DNA from: Alphaproteobacteria bacterium
GTDB lineage: Bacteria > Pseudomonadota > Alphaproteobacteria > Reyranellales > Reyranellaceae
Assembly (NCBI GenBank): GCA_017308235.1
Contig: JAFKFL010000007.1
Coordinates: 124,001 to 188,000 of the forward strand
Length of the DNA stretch: 64,000 nt
Direction: 5' to 3'
Shown here piece by piece: positions 7,481-15,910 of the stretch. The position numbers and the translations under genes are program-made. Positions within the stretch are counted from its first letter, which is position 1, and each line of letters starts with the position of its first letter. The notes under the pieces were generated by a model, which worked only from the letters and a program-made list of their open reading frames with translations, made no database searches and was not told the DNA's origin.

Positions 7481-9531
7481 GCATCGATCCCATCACGCTC
7501 GAGGTCCTGACCCAGGGACTGATCTCCATCGTCCGCGAGATGCGCGCGACGGTCTGCCGGACGGCGAGCTCGGTCGCGATCTACGACGCCAAGGATTTTT
7601 CCTGCGGCCTGTTCGCGCCGGACAGCCAGGTGGTGGCGCAATCGGAGGATATCGGCTCGCACGTCGTGCCGCTGCCGTGGTCGGTGCGTTCGGCGATGGA
7701 GAAATTCGGCAACGATCTCGCGCCCGGCGACGTCATCCTGTCCAACGATCCCTACACCGGCGGCACGCATCTCAACGACGTCACCGTCATCTTCCCGGTC
7801 TTCGAGGGGGGCAGGCTGATCTTCTTCCCGGCGGTGCGCGCCCATTGGGCCGACGTCGGCGGCATGGTGCCGGGCAGCATGTCGGGCAAGGCGACCGAGA
7901 TCTACCAGGAAGGCGTGCGCATCCCGCCGGTCAAGATCCAGGAGGCCGGCCGCTTCAACCAGGCGGCGCTCGACATCCTTCTGTCCAACATGCGCGTGCC
8001 CGAGGAGCGGTTGGGCGATCTCGAGGCCAGCCTCGCGTCGTGCCGGGTGGCGCAGAAACGCATCCATGAGATCTGCGCCCGCTACGGTGTCGACACACTC
8101 CTGGAAGCAGTGCGCCTCGATCTCGACCGCTCGGAAGCGCGGATGCGGGCCTGCATCGCTGGCTTGCCCGACGGCGTCTATCGGTTCGAGGACTACCTCG
8201 AGACCTACATGGGCGGCCGCTTCGAGCCGCTGTTGATGCCGCTTGCGCTGACGGTGGCGGGCGATCGCATGATCGCGGACTTCACCGGCGCTTCGCCGCA
8301 AGTACCGTTCCCGGTCAACTCGACGGCGGCGGTGACGGCGGCTTCGGTCTTCATCGCGGTCAAGTCGATCTTCGATCCTGCCGCACCGCTCAACCAAGGT
8401 TCGTTCCGGCCGATCGAGGTGATCGCGCCGCCGGCCTCGATCGTCAACGTGCAGCGACCGGCGCCCGCCGGATCCCACGGCGAGATCCGCAAGCGCGTGA
8501 TTGCGACCATGGTCGGCGCCCTCTCGCAGGTCGTTCCCGACCTGGTCGCGGGCGATCTCTGCCGGACCTCGTTCCACAACCTGATCGGCGGCTACGATGC
8601 CAAGCGCGGCCGCGAATGGGTCCACTACGAATGGTCGGCCGGCGGCAACGGCGCATTTCGAGAGAGCGACGGACCGAGCGCCATGGCGACCATCGATTGG
8701 GGCGATCTCGTCACTGTGCAGTCGACCGAAGTCATCGAGACTCGCATGCCCCTGGTGGTGGAGACCTCGCGGCTTGCCGTCGATTCCGGCGGCGCCGGCA
8801 CGACCCGGGGCGGCCTGTCGATGCAGCGCTCCATGCGGGTGCTGGCGGCTGATTCGCGCTATTCGCTGCTGTCGGATGGCGCGGTTGTCCCGGCGTTCGG
8901 CGTCATGGGCGGCCTCTCCGGCGTGCAGGTCGGGTCGTGGGTCGAGAGCGACGGCGCCATCGAAAGCTTTGACACGCCCGGCAAGGTCGCCGGCCATCCG
9001 GTCGGCGACGGCGGCATCGTTGTCGTGCGCTCGGCCGGCGGCGGCGGCTACGGCGATCCTCTGCTGCGTGATCCGGCCGAGGTCGCGGAGGATGTTCGCG
9101 AAGGCTACGTCTCGCGCCAGGCGGCGCATGATCTCTACGGTGTGGCTCTCGACACCCGGAGCGCCGTCGATCCTGTGGCAACCGAGACGCTGCGCCGGCG
9201 TCTGCGCGAGGCACGGTTCGCCTTGCCGACCGTGCTGGTCGAGGAATCGTACGAGCGCGGCGCGGTCAGCAAGCGGCGGATCTGTCGCCTGCATCCCAGG
9301 GACGCCGCTGCGGCGCATCTGCAGGCCGACGACCTCGTCGAGATCGATTCGCGCCGCGCCGCGCCGTTGCGCGCATGGTTGCGGATCGACCCCACGATCG
9401 CGCTGGGCACATTGCCGATCGATCATGCTGGCCTCGAGATCCTGAGGGCCTCTGCCGGGGAGCGCCTGGAGGTGCGACGGATCGCGACCGTCGTCATGCC
9501 CCAGGCGCGGCTGGCCGAAGCGGCTGAATGA
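7477..9531 (+). CDS. Hydantoinase subunit B (HyuB-like) with C-terminal extension
   Basis: This 684-residue partner subunit of HyuA starts MSIDPITLEVLTQGL, the standard HyuB opening. It contains SNDPYTGGTHLNDV (about residue 86), RAHWADVGGMVPGS (about 120), and the C-terminal glycine-rich VRSAGGGGYGDPL (about 510). Homologues usually end soon after the segment DGSAVDxxAT. Here about 130 further residues follow, including a stretch resembling a small beta-barrel (LQADDLVEIDSR, LRAWLRIDP). The ATG overlaps the HyuA stop by 4 nt, and the next gene starts in the same way at 9528, so strict co-translation is expected. Confidence 0.93.
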   Translation: MSIDPITLEVLTQGLISIVREMRATVCRTASSVAIYDAKDFSCGLFAPDSQVVAQSEDIGSHVVPLPWSVRSAMEKFGNDLAPGDVILSNDPYTGGTHLNDVTVIFPVFEGGRLIFFPAVRAHWADVGGMVPGSMSGKATEIYQEGVRIPPVKIQEAGRFNQAALDILLSNMRVPEERLGDLEASLASCRVAQKRIHEICARYGVDTLLEAVRLDLDRSEARMRACIAGLPDGVYRFEDYLETYMGGRFEPLLMPLALTVAGDRMIADFTGASPQVPFPVNSTAAVTAASVFIAVKSIFDPAAPLNQGSFRPIEVIAPPASIVNVQRPAPAGSHGEIRKRVIATMVGALSQVVPDLVAGDLCRTSFHNLIGGYDAKRGREWVHYEWSAGGNGAFRESDGPSAMATIDWGDLVTVQSTEVIETRMPLVVETSRLAVDSGGAGTTRGGLSMQRSMRVLAADSRYSLLSDGAVVPAFGVMGGLSGVQVGSWVESDGAIESFDTPGKVAGHPVGDGGIVVVRSAGGGGYGDPLLRDPAEVAEDVREGYVSRQAAHDLYGVALDTRSAVDPVATETLRRRLREARFALPTVLVEESYERGAVSKRRICRLHPRDAAAAHLQADDLVEIDSRRAAPLRAWLRIDPTIALGTLPIDHAGLEILRASAGERLEVRRIATVVMPQARLAEAAE

Positions 9532-10271
9532 CCTTCGCCGAGGATCTCGACTTCACCGGCCGCCGCATCCTGGTGACGGGTGCGGCGAATGGTTTTGGCG
9601 CGGCCATGGCCGATCTTCTCAGTGCGGCGGGCGCGCGACTGGTTTTGGCCGACATCGAGAAGGAGCCGCTCGCCGAGGTCGCGGCCCGTTGCCGCGACGC
9701 CGAGGCCCATGTCTACGACCAGGCCGACCCGGCATCTGTTGCGCGCCTCGCTGAGGCGGCAGGCCCGGTCGATACGCTGATCAACAACGCCGGCATGCTG
9801 CTCGCCAAGCCGTTGCTGCAAACCAGCTTCGAGGAGATGCGCCGGATCATCGATGTCGATTTCGTCGGCGCGTTGCGGCTGATGCAGCTCGTCGCGGCCG
9901 GCATGGTCGAGCGCCGCCGCGGCGTCATCCTGTCGATCGGCTCGCAGACTGCGTTCTCGGGCGGCGAGAACCGGGCCGTCTACGCCGCCGCCAAGGCCGC
10001 GATCTCGCAACTCACCCGGTCCGCAGCGGTGGAATGGGGGCCGTATGGCGTGCGCGTTCTCTGTCTTGCCCCCGGCCGGTCGCTGACACGGATGACGCGC
10101 GAGGTCGTGAAGGAAGGACAGTCGGGCGATCGCGGCCTGGCGCGCGTGCCGCTCGGCCGCTGGGGAACGGCGGAGGAGATCGCGAAGATGGCCATGTTCC
10201 TCGTCTCGGATGCTGCGTCCTACGTGACCGGAGAGACCGTTATCGCGGATGGCGGCTATGTCGTCGGCTAA
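9528..10271 (+). CDS. Short-chain dehydrogenase/reductase (SDR)
   Basis: This 247-residue classical SDR has the nucleotide-binding motif TGAANGFG (about residue 17), LINNAGML (about 85), a catalytic serine in SIGSQTAF, and YAAAK (about 154). It ends with SYVTGETVIADGGY, the usual cofactor-lid and C-terminal region. Its start overlaps the HyuB stop by 4 nt and its end overlaps the regulator gene. It probably oxidises or reduces an intermediate of the HyuAB/enoyl-CoA hydratase pathway. An aspartate after the second strand (VLADIE) suggests NAD rather than NADP preference. Confidence 0.92.
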   Translation: MTFAEDLDFTGRRILVTGAANGFGAAMADLLSAAGARLVLADIEKEPLAEVAARCRDAEAHVYDQADPASVARLAEAAGPVDTLINNAGMLLAKPLLQTSFEEMRRIIDVDFVGALRLMQLVAAGMVERRRGVILSIGSQTAFSGGENRAVYAAAKAAISQLTRSAAVEWGPYGVRVLCLAPGRSLTRMTREVVKEGQSGDRGLARVPLGRWGTAEEIAKMAMFLVSDAASYVTGETVIADGGYVVG

Positions 10272-11022
10272 GGCCACGGCGACATCGGCATCCTGGAGCC
10301 TCAATCCGGGCGTTTCGTCCAGGGACTTCTCTTTGCCTTCGGTGATCGCCACCGAGGTGGCGCGCGTCCTTTCTGATCGCATTGTCTTCCTCGAGCTGGC
10401 GCCGGGCGCGCGCATTCTGGAGGAGGAAGTCGGCGCAAGCTTCGGCGTCAGCCGGTCGCCCATCCGCGAGGTGTTCCGGATGCTGGAGGCGGACGGCCTC
10501 GTCGTCCGCGCGGCGCGCAAGGGCGTGAGTGTCGCGCCGATGAGCCGGCGCGATCTCGATGAGGTCTATGCCTGCCGCGTGGGACTGGAGGGGCTGGCCG
10601 CCGCTGAAGCAACGCGACGCCTCGATGCCAAGGACAAGAAGGGCATCGAGGCCATCATGGCCGGCATGAGCAAGGCCTACAAAGCGAAGGATGTGCCGAC
10701 TTTCTTCAAGCACAACGTCGCTTTCACGCGGGCGATCTATACGGCCTCGCAGAACCGGACGCTCATCCGCATTGCTGCCGGCATCGAGAAGCAGGCGATG
10801 CGCTATCGTTATCTGGCGCACCTGCAATCGAGCGAGATGCTGTCAATGACGCTCGAAGGCCACGGCGGCGTGGCCGATGCCATTCTGGCCGGCGACGTCC
10901 CGCTCGCGCGGCGTCGGGCGGAGCAGCTCATGCGCCGCGCCCACGGCGTGATTGCCAAGGCTCTTGCCGCGTCGGCCTATGCCTTGCCCGAAGACAGCGA
11001 CTTGCCGTTTGAGGAGCTGTGA
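10249..11022 (+). CDS. GntR family transcriptional regulator, FCD (FadR) subgroup
   Basis: This 257-residue regulator has an N-terminal winged helix with LELAPGARILEEEVGASFGVSR followed by SPIREVFRMLEADGLV, the characteristic GntR recognition segment. It is followed by an all-helical FCD ligand domain with the pattern R..LE (YACRVGLEG) and conserved acidic and histidine residues (FFKHNVAFTRAIY). The start overlaps the SDR gene; ATG at 10249 or 10258 are both possible and neither has a strong ribosome site. As last gene of the operon it probably controls it in response to the substrate or an intermediate, with the GTGTA-N5-TACAC palindrome at 4567 as candidate binding site. Confidence 0.9.
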   Translation: MAAMSSAKATATSASWSLNPGVSSRDFSLPSVIATEVARVLSDRIVFLELAPGARILEEEVGASFGVSRSPIREVFRMLEADGLVVRAARKGVSVAPMSRRDLDEVYACRVGLEGLAAAEATRRLDAKDKKGIEAIMAGMSKAYKAKDVPTFFKHNVAFTRAIYTASQNRTLIRIAAGIEKQAMRYRYLAHLQSSEMLSMTLEGHGGVADAILAGDVPLARRRAEQLMRRAHGVIAKALAASAYALPEDSDLPFEEL

Positions 11023-11053
11023 GAGGACGTCTGCGACTGCGTGACTTGATGAC

Positions 11054-11584
11054 TCAGGCTTTGGACTTGACGGTTCTTTCCAGGCGGTGCGCTTCCTGAA
11101 ATTTGCGCACGAAGTCGCTTTTGGGCATCGCCCGCAGGGCCGTCACGGTCTCGGCAGGAAGCTTTAGCGAATACATATCGATCGGCGTGGCGGCTGGATG
11201 GTGCAAGCAAAACCATGTCCAATAGGCGGCCTGCAGGCCATTGCATGTGTGGCCCATGCGCCGCAGCCCACGCAAGGAGAACATCAGCAACGCCTCTGTG
11301 AGCTCGGGATCAACTTCCACGTCGTCGTTCTGATCGTTGTCGGCATGCTTGAGGGGATTGGTGTCGGAACGAGTCATATCGTTCCATTGCTTGTGAAACT
11401 CGCGCTCGATCAAATTGGCGCTGAGCGACAACCCGGTGACGCCCCTGCGTTTTGCGAGCCCACGAACGATGTCGTGAGACGCTGCAGCAATCGTGTGAAT
11501 AGCGACTGGGTCGTAACCAAAGAAGAACATCTCGATCGCGGCATCGATCAGCCGGCCAGCCGCATCGATCTTCGCGATTTTCAT
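11054..11584 (-). CDS. Uncharacterised protein
   Basis: A 176-residue protein without a motif I can name. It begins with a helical segment (IDAAGRLIDAAIEMFFFGYDPVAI, read as IDAAGRLIDAAIEMF then FGYDPVAIHTIAAA). I associate this with a family of uncharacterised alphaproteobacterial proteins, but cannot confirm it. A central acidic stretch (DNDQNDDVEVDPE) separates two helical parts. The start is uncertain: ATG at 11584 gives a sensible N-terminus, while ATG at 11611 and GTG at 11650 are also in frame, none with a good ribosome site. It lies convergent to the GntR gene. Base composition looks lower in GC than its neighbours, which may mean separate origin. Confidence 0.7.
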   Translation of the reverse strand: MKIAKIDAAGRLIDAAIEMFFFGYDPVAIHTIAAASHDIVRGLAKRRGVTGLSLSANLIEREFHKQWNDMTRSDTNPLKHADNDQNDDVEVDPELTEALLMFSLRGLRRMGHTCNGLQAAYWTWFCLHHPAATPIDMYSLKLPAETVTALRAMPKSDFVRKFQEAHRLERTVKSKA

Positions 11585-11864
11585 GCAATCCAAACGTGCG
11601 GCAGCACTCATGACACCGGGCCCGCCATGGTCACGATGTCTTGAGCACACTCGCTGACGCGCAACGCTTTACCCAACGCTTGGTTCCATCCAAGTCGTGA
11701 CCTGTGCCTTAAACATCTTCCCTTAGATCAAGGCACCTCGTCCCACACCCAGTCCAACAATGACGACTTCGTTCCGAGAGTAAAGGTTGAACTGCGCGCC
11801 GCGACGTTCTGAGTCAGGCTGTCACCTTCTCTTCACGTTCGTGACAGGTGTGGATTTGTGATGC
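11585..11864. other. Intergenic region, 280 bp
   Basis: I see no credible gene here. It separates the uncharacterised gene from the end of the Pot-type transporter operon and presumably holds the promoter of the former. No convincing terminator hairpin was found by eye. Confidence 0.5.
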
Positions 11865-12677
11865 TCAGGTCTTGGAGCCCGGCCGCAGGAACTGGCTCGC
11901 CCCGACAAGAACGATCGAAAACAGGATCAGCAGAGTGGAGATGGCCGCGATGGTGGGATCGATCTCATCGCGCAGCGCCAGGAACATCCGGCGGGTCAGT
12001 GTCGCCTTGTCGCCGCCGGCCACGAACAGCGAGATCACGACCTCGTCGAAGGAGGTGACGAAGGCCAGCAGGGCGCCCGACACGACCGAATTGGCGATCT
12101 GCGGCAAGGTCACCGTCAGGAAGGCGCGGATGCGCGAGGCGCCGAGGCTGCGCGCCACCATCTCCTGGTTGGCGTCGAAATTCCGCAATCCCGCCGACAC
12201 CGAGATCATCACCAGCGGGATCGCGAGCGTCGAATGCGCCAGCACCAGGCCCGTGATCGTATTGTTGAGGCCAAGCGGCGCAAACAGCATGAACACGCCG
12301 ACCGCGATCAGGATCACCGGAATCATCATCGGTAGCGCAAGGGCGATCTGCACGCTGCGTCGTAGTGAGAGTCGGCAATAGTGCAGGCCGTAGGCAGCCA
12401 TCGTCCCGGTGACGGTCGAGACGAGCATGGTCCAGATCGCGACCTGCAGCGAAATGAATGTCGCGTCACGCCATTCGATCGAGTTGAAGTACGCCCGATA
12501 CCAGCGCAGCGACCAGTCCGGCGGCGGAAACTGGAGAAAGCGCGAACTCGAAAAGCTCATCGGCACGACGAGCAGGGTCGGCGCCACAAGGAACACAACG
12601 ACAAGGCCGCATAGCAGGTAGAGCCAGAGGCGCTGCAGGTGCGTGATTTGCGTCGAGGTGGCTGATTTGCGAAGCAT
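11865..12677 (-). CDS. Spermidine/putrescine-type ABC transporter permease (PotC-like)
   Basis: A 270-residue inner-membrane permease with six hydrophobic segments. The BPD_transp_1 coupling loop reads EMVARSLGASRIRAFLTVTLPQI (key EAA-like residues A and G in RSLGAS). The N-terminus LWLYLLCGLVVVFLVAPTLLVVP and the following MSFSSSRFLQFPP match the PotC class. The ATG at 12677 overlaps the stop of the upstream permease. It forms the channel with the PotB-like permease. The substrate could be a polyamine, opine or other amine; sequence does not decide. Confidence 0.92.
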   Translation of the reverse strand: MLRKSATSTQITHLQRLWLYLLCGLVVVFLVAPTLLVVPMSFSSSRFLQFPPPDWSLRWYRAYFNSIEWRDATFISLQVAIWTMLVSTVTGTMAAYGLHYCRLSLRRSVQIALALPMMIPVILIAVGVFMLFAPLGLNNTITGLVLAHSTLAIPLVMISVSAGLRNFDANQEMVARSLGASRIRAFLTVTLPQIANSVVSGALLAFVTSFDEVVISLFVAGGDKATLTRRMFLALRDEIDPTIAAISTLLILFSIVLVGASQFLRPGSKT

Positions 12678-13570
12678 CAGTCGCGCTCGATCAGGGAGCC
12701 GATGCCGACCAGTCGCGAGATGAGCCACAGCACGCCGATCGTCATCACGAGGAGCACGACGCCCAGCGCGCTGGCGGCACCCCAATCGGCGTAGACCTCC
12801 ATGGCGCGCTCGACCTGCATCGACCACATCATGACCTTGCCGCCGCCGAGGAGCGCCGGCGTCACATAGAAGCCCAGCGACAGGACAAAGACCACGATCA
12901 GACCTGCGATCACGCCGGGGATCGATTGCGGAACGAACACCTGCCAGAAGGCTTTTACGGGCGGCGCCCCCAGGCTCGCGGCAGCCTGCAGATAGTCGGG
13001 ACTGATGGATTTCATGGCTGCATAGAGCGGCAGCACCATGAATGGCAGCATGACATGCACCATGCCGATCGTGGTGCCGGTGAAGTTGTAGACGAGCCGC
13101 AGCGGCTCATCGATCAGGCCGAGGTTCTCCAGCCAGGTGTTCACGATCCCTTTGCGTTGCAGGATCACCAGCCACGCATAGGTGCGTACCAGGAGCGACG
13201 TCCAGAACGGGAAAAGCACGCAAAGCAGGACCAGGCCCGCCGCACGCGGGCGCATCTGCGCCGTGAGATAGGCGAGCGGGTAACCGAGCGCCAGGCAGAT
13301 CGCCGTCACCACGAACGCGAGCTGGAAGGTCGACATCAGCGTCAGCTGATAAGAGGGATGGAGCAGTCGCTCGTAGTTGGCAAACGTCAGGCCGTCCTTT
13401 CCGACAAAGGAGAGGCCGGACAGCCAACCCATAGGCGCGAGCGCCACGATTCCGATCAGCAGCAGCGCGGGCGCACAAAGGGAGAGCAGTCGCAGCTGCT
13501 CGTTCCGCGCGCTGCGCTCCAGCGCCGTGGCGTTCAGGTCCGTGCCGGCTTCGGAGTGCGCCATCGTCAT
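12677..13570 (-). CDS. Spermidine/putrescine-type ABC transporter permease (PotB-like)
   Basis: A 297-residue permease with an N-terminal cytoplasmic segment of about 28 residues and then six membrane helices. Family features are CVLFPFWTSLLVRTYAW (about residue 110), VMLPFMVLPLYAAMKSI, and the coupling loop LQAAASLGAPPVKAFWQVFVPQ. Start at 13570 (ATG, overlapping the ATPase stop as ATGA); a second ATG two codons later is equally possible. Downstream it overlaps the PotC-like gene, so the operon is ATPase, PotB, PotC after the binding protein. Confidence 0.92.
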   Translation of the reverse strand: MTMAHSEAGTDLNATALERSARNEQLRLLSLCAPALLLIGIVALAPMGWLSGLSFVGKDGLTFANYERLLHPSYQLTLMSTFQLAFVVTAICLALGYPLAYLTAQMRPRAAGLVLLCVLFPFWTSLLVRTYAWLVILQRKGIVNTWLENLGLIDEPLRLVYNFTGTTIGMVHVMLPFMVLPLYAAMKSISPDYLQAAASLGAPPVKAFWQVFVPQSIPGVIAGLIVVFVLSLGFYVTPALLGGGKVMMWSMQVERAMEVYADWGAASALGVVLLVMTIGVLWLISRLVGIGSLIERD

Positions 13571-14676
13571 GTCGGCGCGGTCGGTTCGTCGTCCGGCACG
13601 ATGATCGTGTCGCGCGGGGCGATGCCGATTCGCACCTTGTCGCCCGGTTCGGGCGTGCGTTCGCCGAAGCCCTGGGAGCGCCGCACGGCGATCTCGCGAC
13701 CATCGGCGAGGGTGACGTAGCTCACGATGCTGTCGCCCTGGAAGACATGCTGCCTCAGCTTGCCCTCGATCACGTTGAGCTGCGGCGGCACATCGCACCC
13801 GAGCAGATGCAGTTTCTCCGGCCGCAACGCCAGCGACTGGGCGGGCGCCGTGCTGCGCAATGGCCGGTCAAGTTGCAGGGTTTTGCCGAACAGCAGCGCC
13901 TGGCCCTCGCGCACCTCGACCGGAACGCAATGGGTCTCGCCGATGAAATCGGCAATGAAGCGGGACGTCGGCTGTTCATAGAGATCGCGGGGCTGATCGA
14001 GCTGGACCAGGCGGCCACGATTGAGCACCGCGATCCGGTCAGACATGGTCAGTGCCTCGCGCTGGTCGTGGGTCACATAGACGCTCGTGAGGCCAAGGCG
14101 GTCGTGCAGCCGCCGGATCTCGAGCTGCATCTTCTCACGAAGATTCTTGTCGAGGGCGGAGAGCGGTTCGTCCATCAGGAGGATGCGGGGTTCGAAAATG
14201 ATGGCCCGCGCCAGCGCCACGCGTTGCTTCTGTCCGCCCGACAGTTGGTGCACGCCGCGCTCGCCGTATCCTGCGAGTTCCACGAGCTCGAGCGCCTTCG
14301 CGACCCGATCCGCGATCTCGTCGCGCCGGCAGCCGCGCAGCTTGAGCGGATAGGCGAGGTTGGCCGCCACGTTCATGTGGGGGAACAGGGCGTAGTTCTG
14401 GAAAACCATGCCGATCCCGCGCTTGTGCGGTGGCAGGAGCACGACTTCCTGGTCGCCGAACCGGATGCTGCCGGCGTCCGGTTGCACGAAGCCCCCGAGC
14501 ATCATCAGGAGCGTCGTCTTGCCGGACCCTGAGGGGCCGAGCAGCGTGATGAACTCGCCGCTCTTGATCTCGAGGTCGATATGGTCGAGCGCCGTGAACT
14601 TGCCGTAGTGCTTGGTCAGGCGGCGGATGGTGATCGGCAGCGATGCAGCCCCGCCGCGCCCCGCCTCAGATGTCAC
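13567..14676 (-). CDS. Spermidine/putrescine-type ABC transporter ATPase (PotA-like)
   Basis: A 369-residue ATPase. Walker A is GPSGSGKTT (about residue 47), Q-loop VFQNYALFPHM, signature QLSGGQKQR, Walker B ILLMDEPLSALD, and switch VYVTHDQ. The C-terminal roughly 130 residues form the TOBE-type regulatory domain seen in PotA. I chose GTG at 14676, which follows the binding-protein stop by 8 nt. No in-frame ATG exists near the N-terminus, and the ribosome site is weak, so coupling to the upstream gene is likely. Confidence 0.92.
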   Translation of the reverse strand: MTSEAGRGGAASLPITIRRLTKHYGKFTALDHIDLEIKSGEFITLLGPSGSGKTTLLMMLGGFVQPDAGSIRFGDQEVVLLPPHKRGIGMVFQNYALFPHMNVAANLAYPLKLRGCRRDEIADRVAKALELVELAGYGERGVHQLSGGQKQRVALARAIIFEPRILLMDEPLSALDKNLREKMQLEIRRLHDRLGLTSVYVTHDQREALTMSDRIAVLNRGRLVQLDQPRDLYEQPTSRFIADFIGETHCVPVEVREGQALLFGKTLQLDRPLRSTAPAQSLALRPEKLHLLGCDVPPQLNVIEGKLRQHVFQGDSIVSYVTLADGREIAVRRSQGFGERTPEPGDKVRIGIAPRDTIIVPDDEPTAPT

Positions 14677-14684
14677 GTGAAAAC

Positions 14685-15740
14685 CTATTCTTGCGTGAAT
14701 AGATCGAATTTCTCCGTCAGCTTGTCGAGATTTGCCGCCCAGTAGTTGGCGTCGAGCACGAAGCCTTTCTTGGCGTTCTCCGGCGAGCTTGGCAGGGCGG
14801 CTGCAATCTCCGGCTTGATGACCCCGGTATCGAAGGCTTTCGCATTCGCCGGCCCGTAGTTGATGTAGAGCGCGATCCGTGCCTGAACCTCCGGGCGGCT
14901 CATGATCTCGATCGCCTTCATCGCCAGGTCTTTTTTCGGGGAGCCCTTCGGGATGATCCAGCAATCCGTCAGCAGAATTTGCTGATTGAAGGTGAGCCCG
15001 ACCTTGGCGCCGTCCTTCATGAGATCCTGGGCGCGGCCGTTCCAGATGAGGGCCATGTCGACATCGCCGTCCTTGAGGACCTGCGCGGATTGCGCGCCCG
15101 ATGCCCACCAGACCGCGACATTGCGCTTGATCTCCTTGAGCTTCTTGAAGGCGCGCTCGGTGTCCAGCGGATAGAGCTTGTCCATCGGCACGCCGTCGGC
15201 AATGAGCGCGGCCTCGAGGTTATAGACAGGGCTTCGCCGCATGGTGCGGCTGCCGGGGAAGGATTTCAGATCCCACATATCCGCCCATTTCTCGGGCTTC
15301 TTGTCCTTGTACTTCGCGTCGTTCCAGGCAAGCGTCGCTGCGTAGACCAGATTGGAAATCCAGGCCTCGCCCTTCATGCTGGCCGGAATGCCCTCGATCT
15401 TGAGGATCGCCGGATCGAGCTTTTCGAGCTTGCCTTCCTTTTCCAGGATCGCGCCGCCGTAGTTGCCTTGCTGCACGAGATCCCAGGTCGGCCGGCCGGA
15501 GGCGACCTGGGCGCGGACGTCCGCAATGCCCGATGTCGTCTCCTCCTTGATCGTGATGCCGAGCTCCTTTTCGACCACGTCGAACCAGGCCTGGCGCTGC
15601 GCCTTCCGATAGGCGCCACCCCAGGAGGAGATCGTAAGGGTCTGCTGTTGAGCCAGTGCGGACGTGGAGCCGATCACTGCTGGCGCTGCCAGCGCGCCGG
15701 CGCCAACCGCCAATGCTTTGCGGCGCGTAAGGTGTTTCAT
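14685..15740 (-). CDS. Spermidine/putrescine-type periplasmic binding protein (PotD-like)
   Basis: A 351-residue binding protein of the SBP_bac_8 type. The N-terminus MKHLTRRKALAVGAGALAAP is a twin-arginine-style signal (TRRKAL) ending near SALAQQQ. The mature part starts LTISSWGGAYRKAQ, typical of PotD/AttC-like proteins. I use ATG at 15740, which has a GGGGG ribosome site; an ATG 8 codons earlier is less likely. First gene of the minus-strand transporter operon. Divergent from the M24 hydrolase gene, so the ligand may be the substrate of the hydrolases at 15.9-19.9 kb. Confidence 0.92.
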   Translation of the reverse strand: MKHLTRRKALAVGAGALAAPAVIGSTSALAQQQTLTISSWGGAYRKAQRQAWFDVVEKELGITIKEETTSGIADVRAQVASGRPTWDLVQQGNYGGAILEKEGKLEKLDPAILKIEGIPASMKGEAWISNLVYAATLAWNDAKYKDKKPEKWADMWDLKSFPGSRTMRRSPVYNLEAALIADGVPMDKLYPLDTERAFKKLKEIKRNVAVWWASGAQSAQVLKDGDVDMALIWNGRAQDLMKDGAKVGLTFNQQILLTDCWIIPKGSPKKDLAMKAIEIMSRPEVQARIALYINYGPANAKAFDTGVIKPEIAAALPSSPENAKKGFVLDANYWAANLDKLTEKFDLFTQE

Positions 15741-15910
15741 CGATATGCCCCCAGGAAAATTCATGTGCCGCCTGTGACGGCCGGTCCAATGTAAATGTTG
15801 GGCCTCCCTTGTAAAGCGCTTCCATAAGGGGCGTTTTTGCGAAGCGTATTGTCGCCATCGCGTCAGTCGCTATTGTCCAACCACAAGTTCTAGTTAGGAG
15901 TGTCTAGTCG

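Noticed and set aside
7474-9426. 650-codon open frame antisense to HyuB
   Set aside because: The product is low-complexity and motif-free, and HyuB on the other strand has unbroken family motifs throughout.
11054-11584. Assignment of the uncharacterised protein as a sigma factor or DNA-binding regulator
   Set aside because: No helix-turn-helix or sigma-region motif is visible; the helical pattern alone does not support it.
15814-15821. AAGCGCTT palindrome in the transporter/M24 divergent gap
   Set aside because: Eight bases of perfect palindrome are too short to stand out without flanking symmetry.
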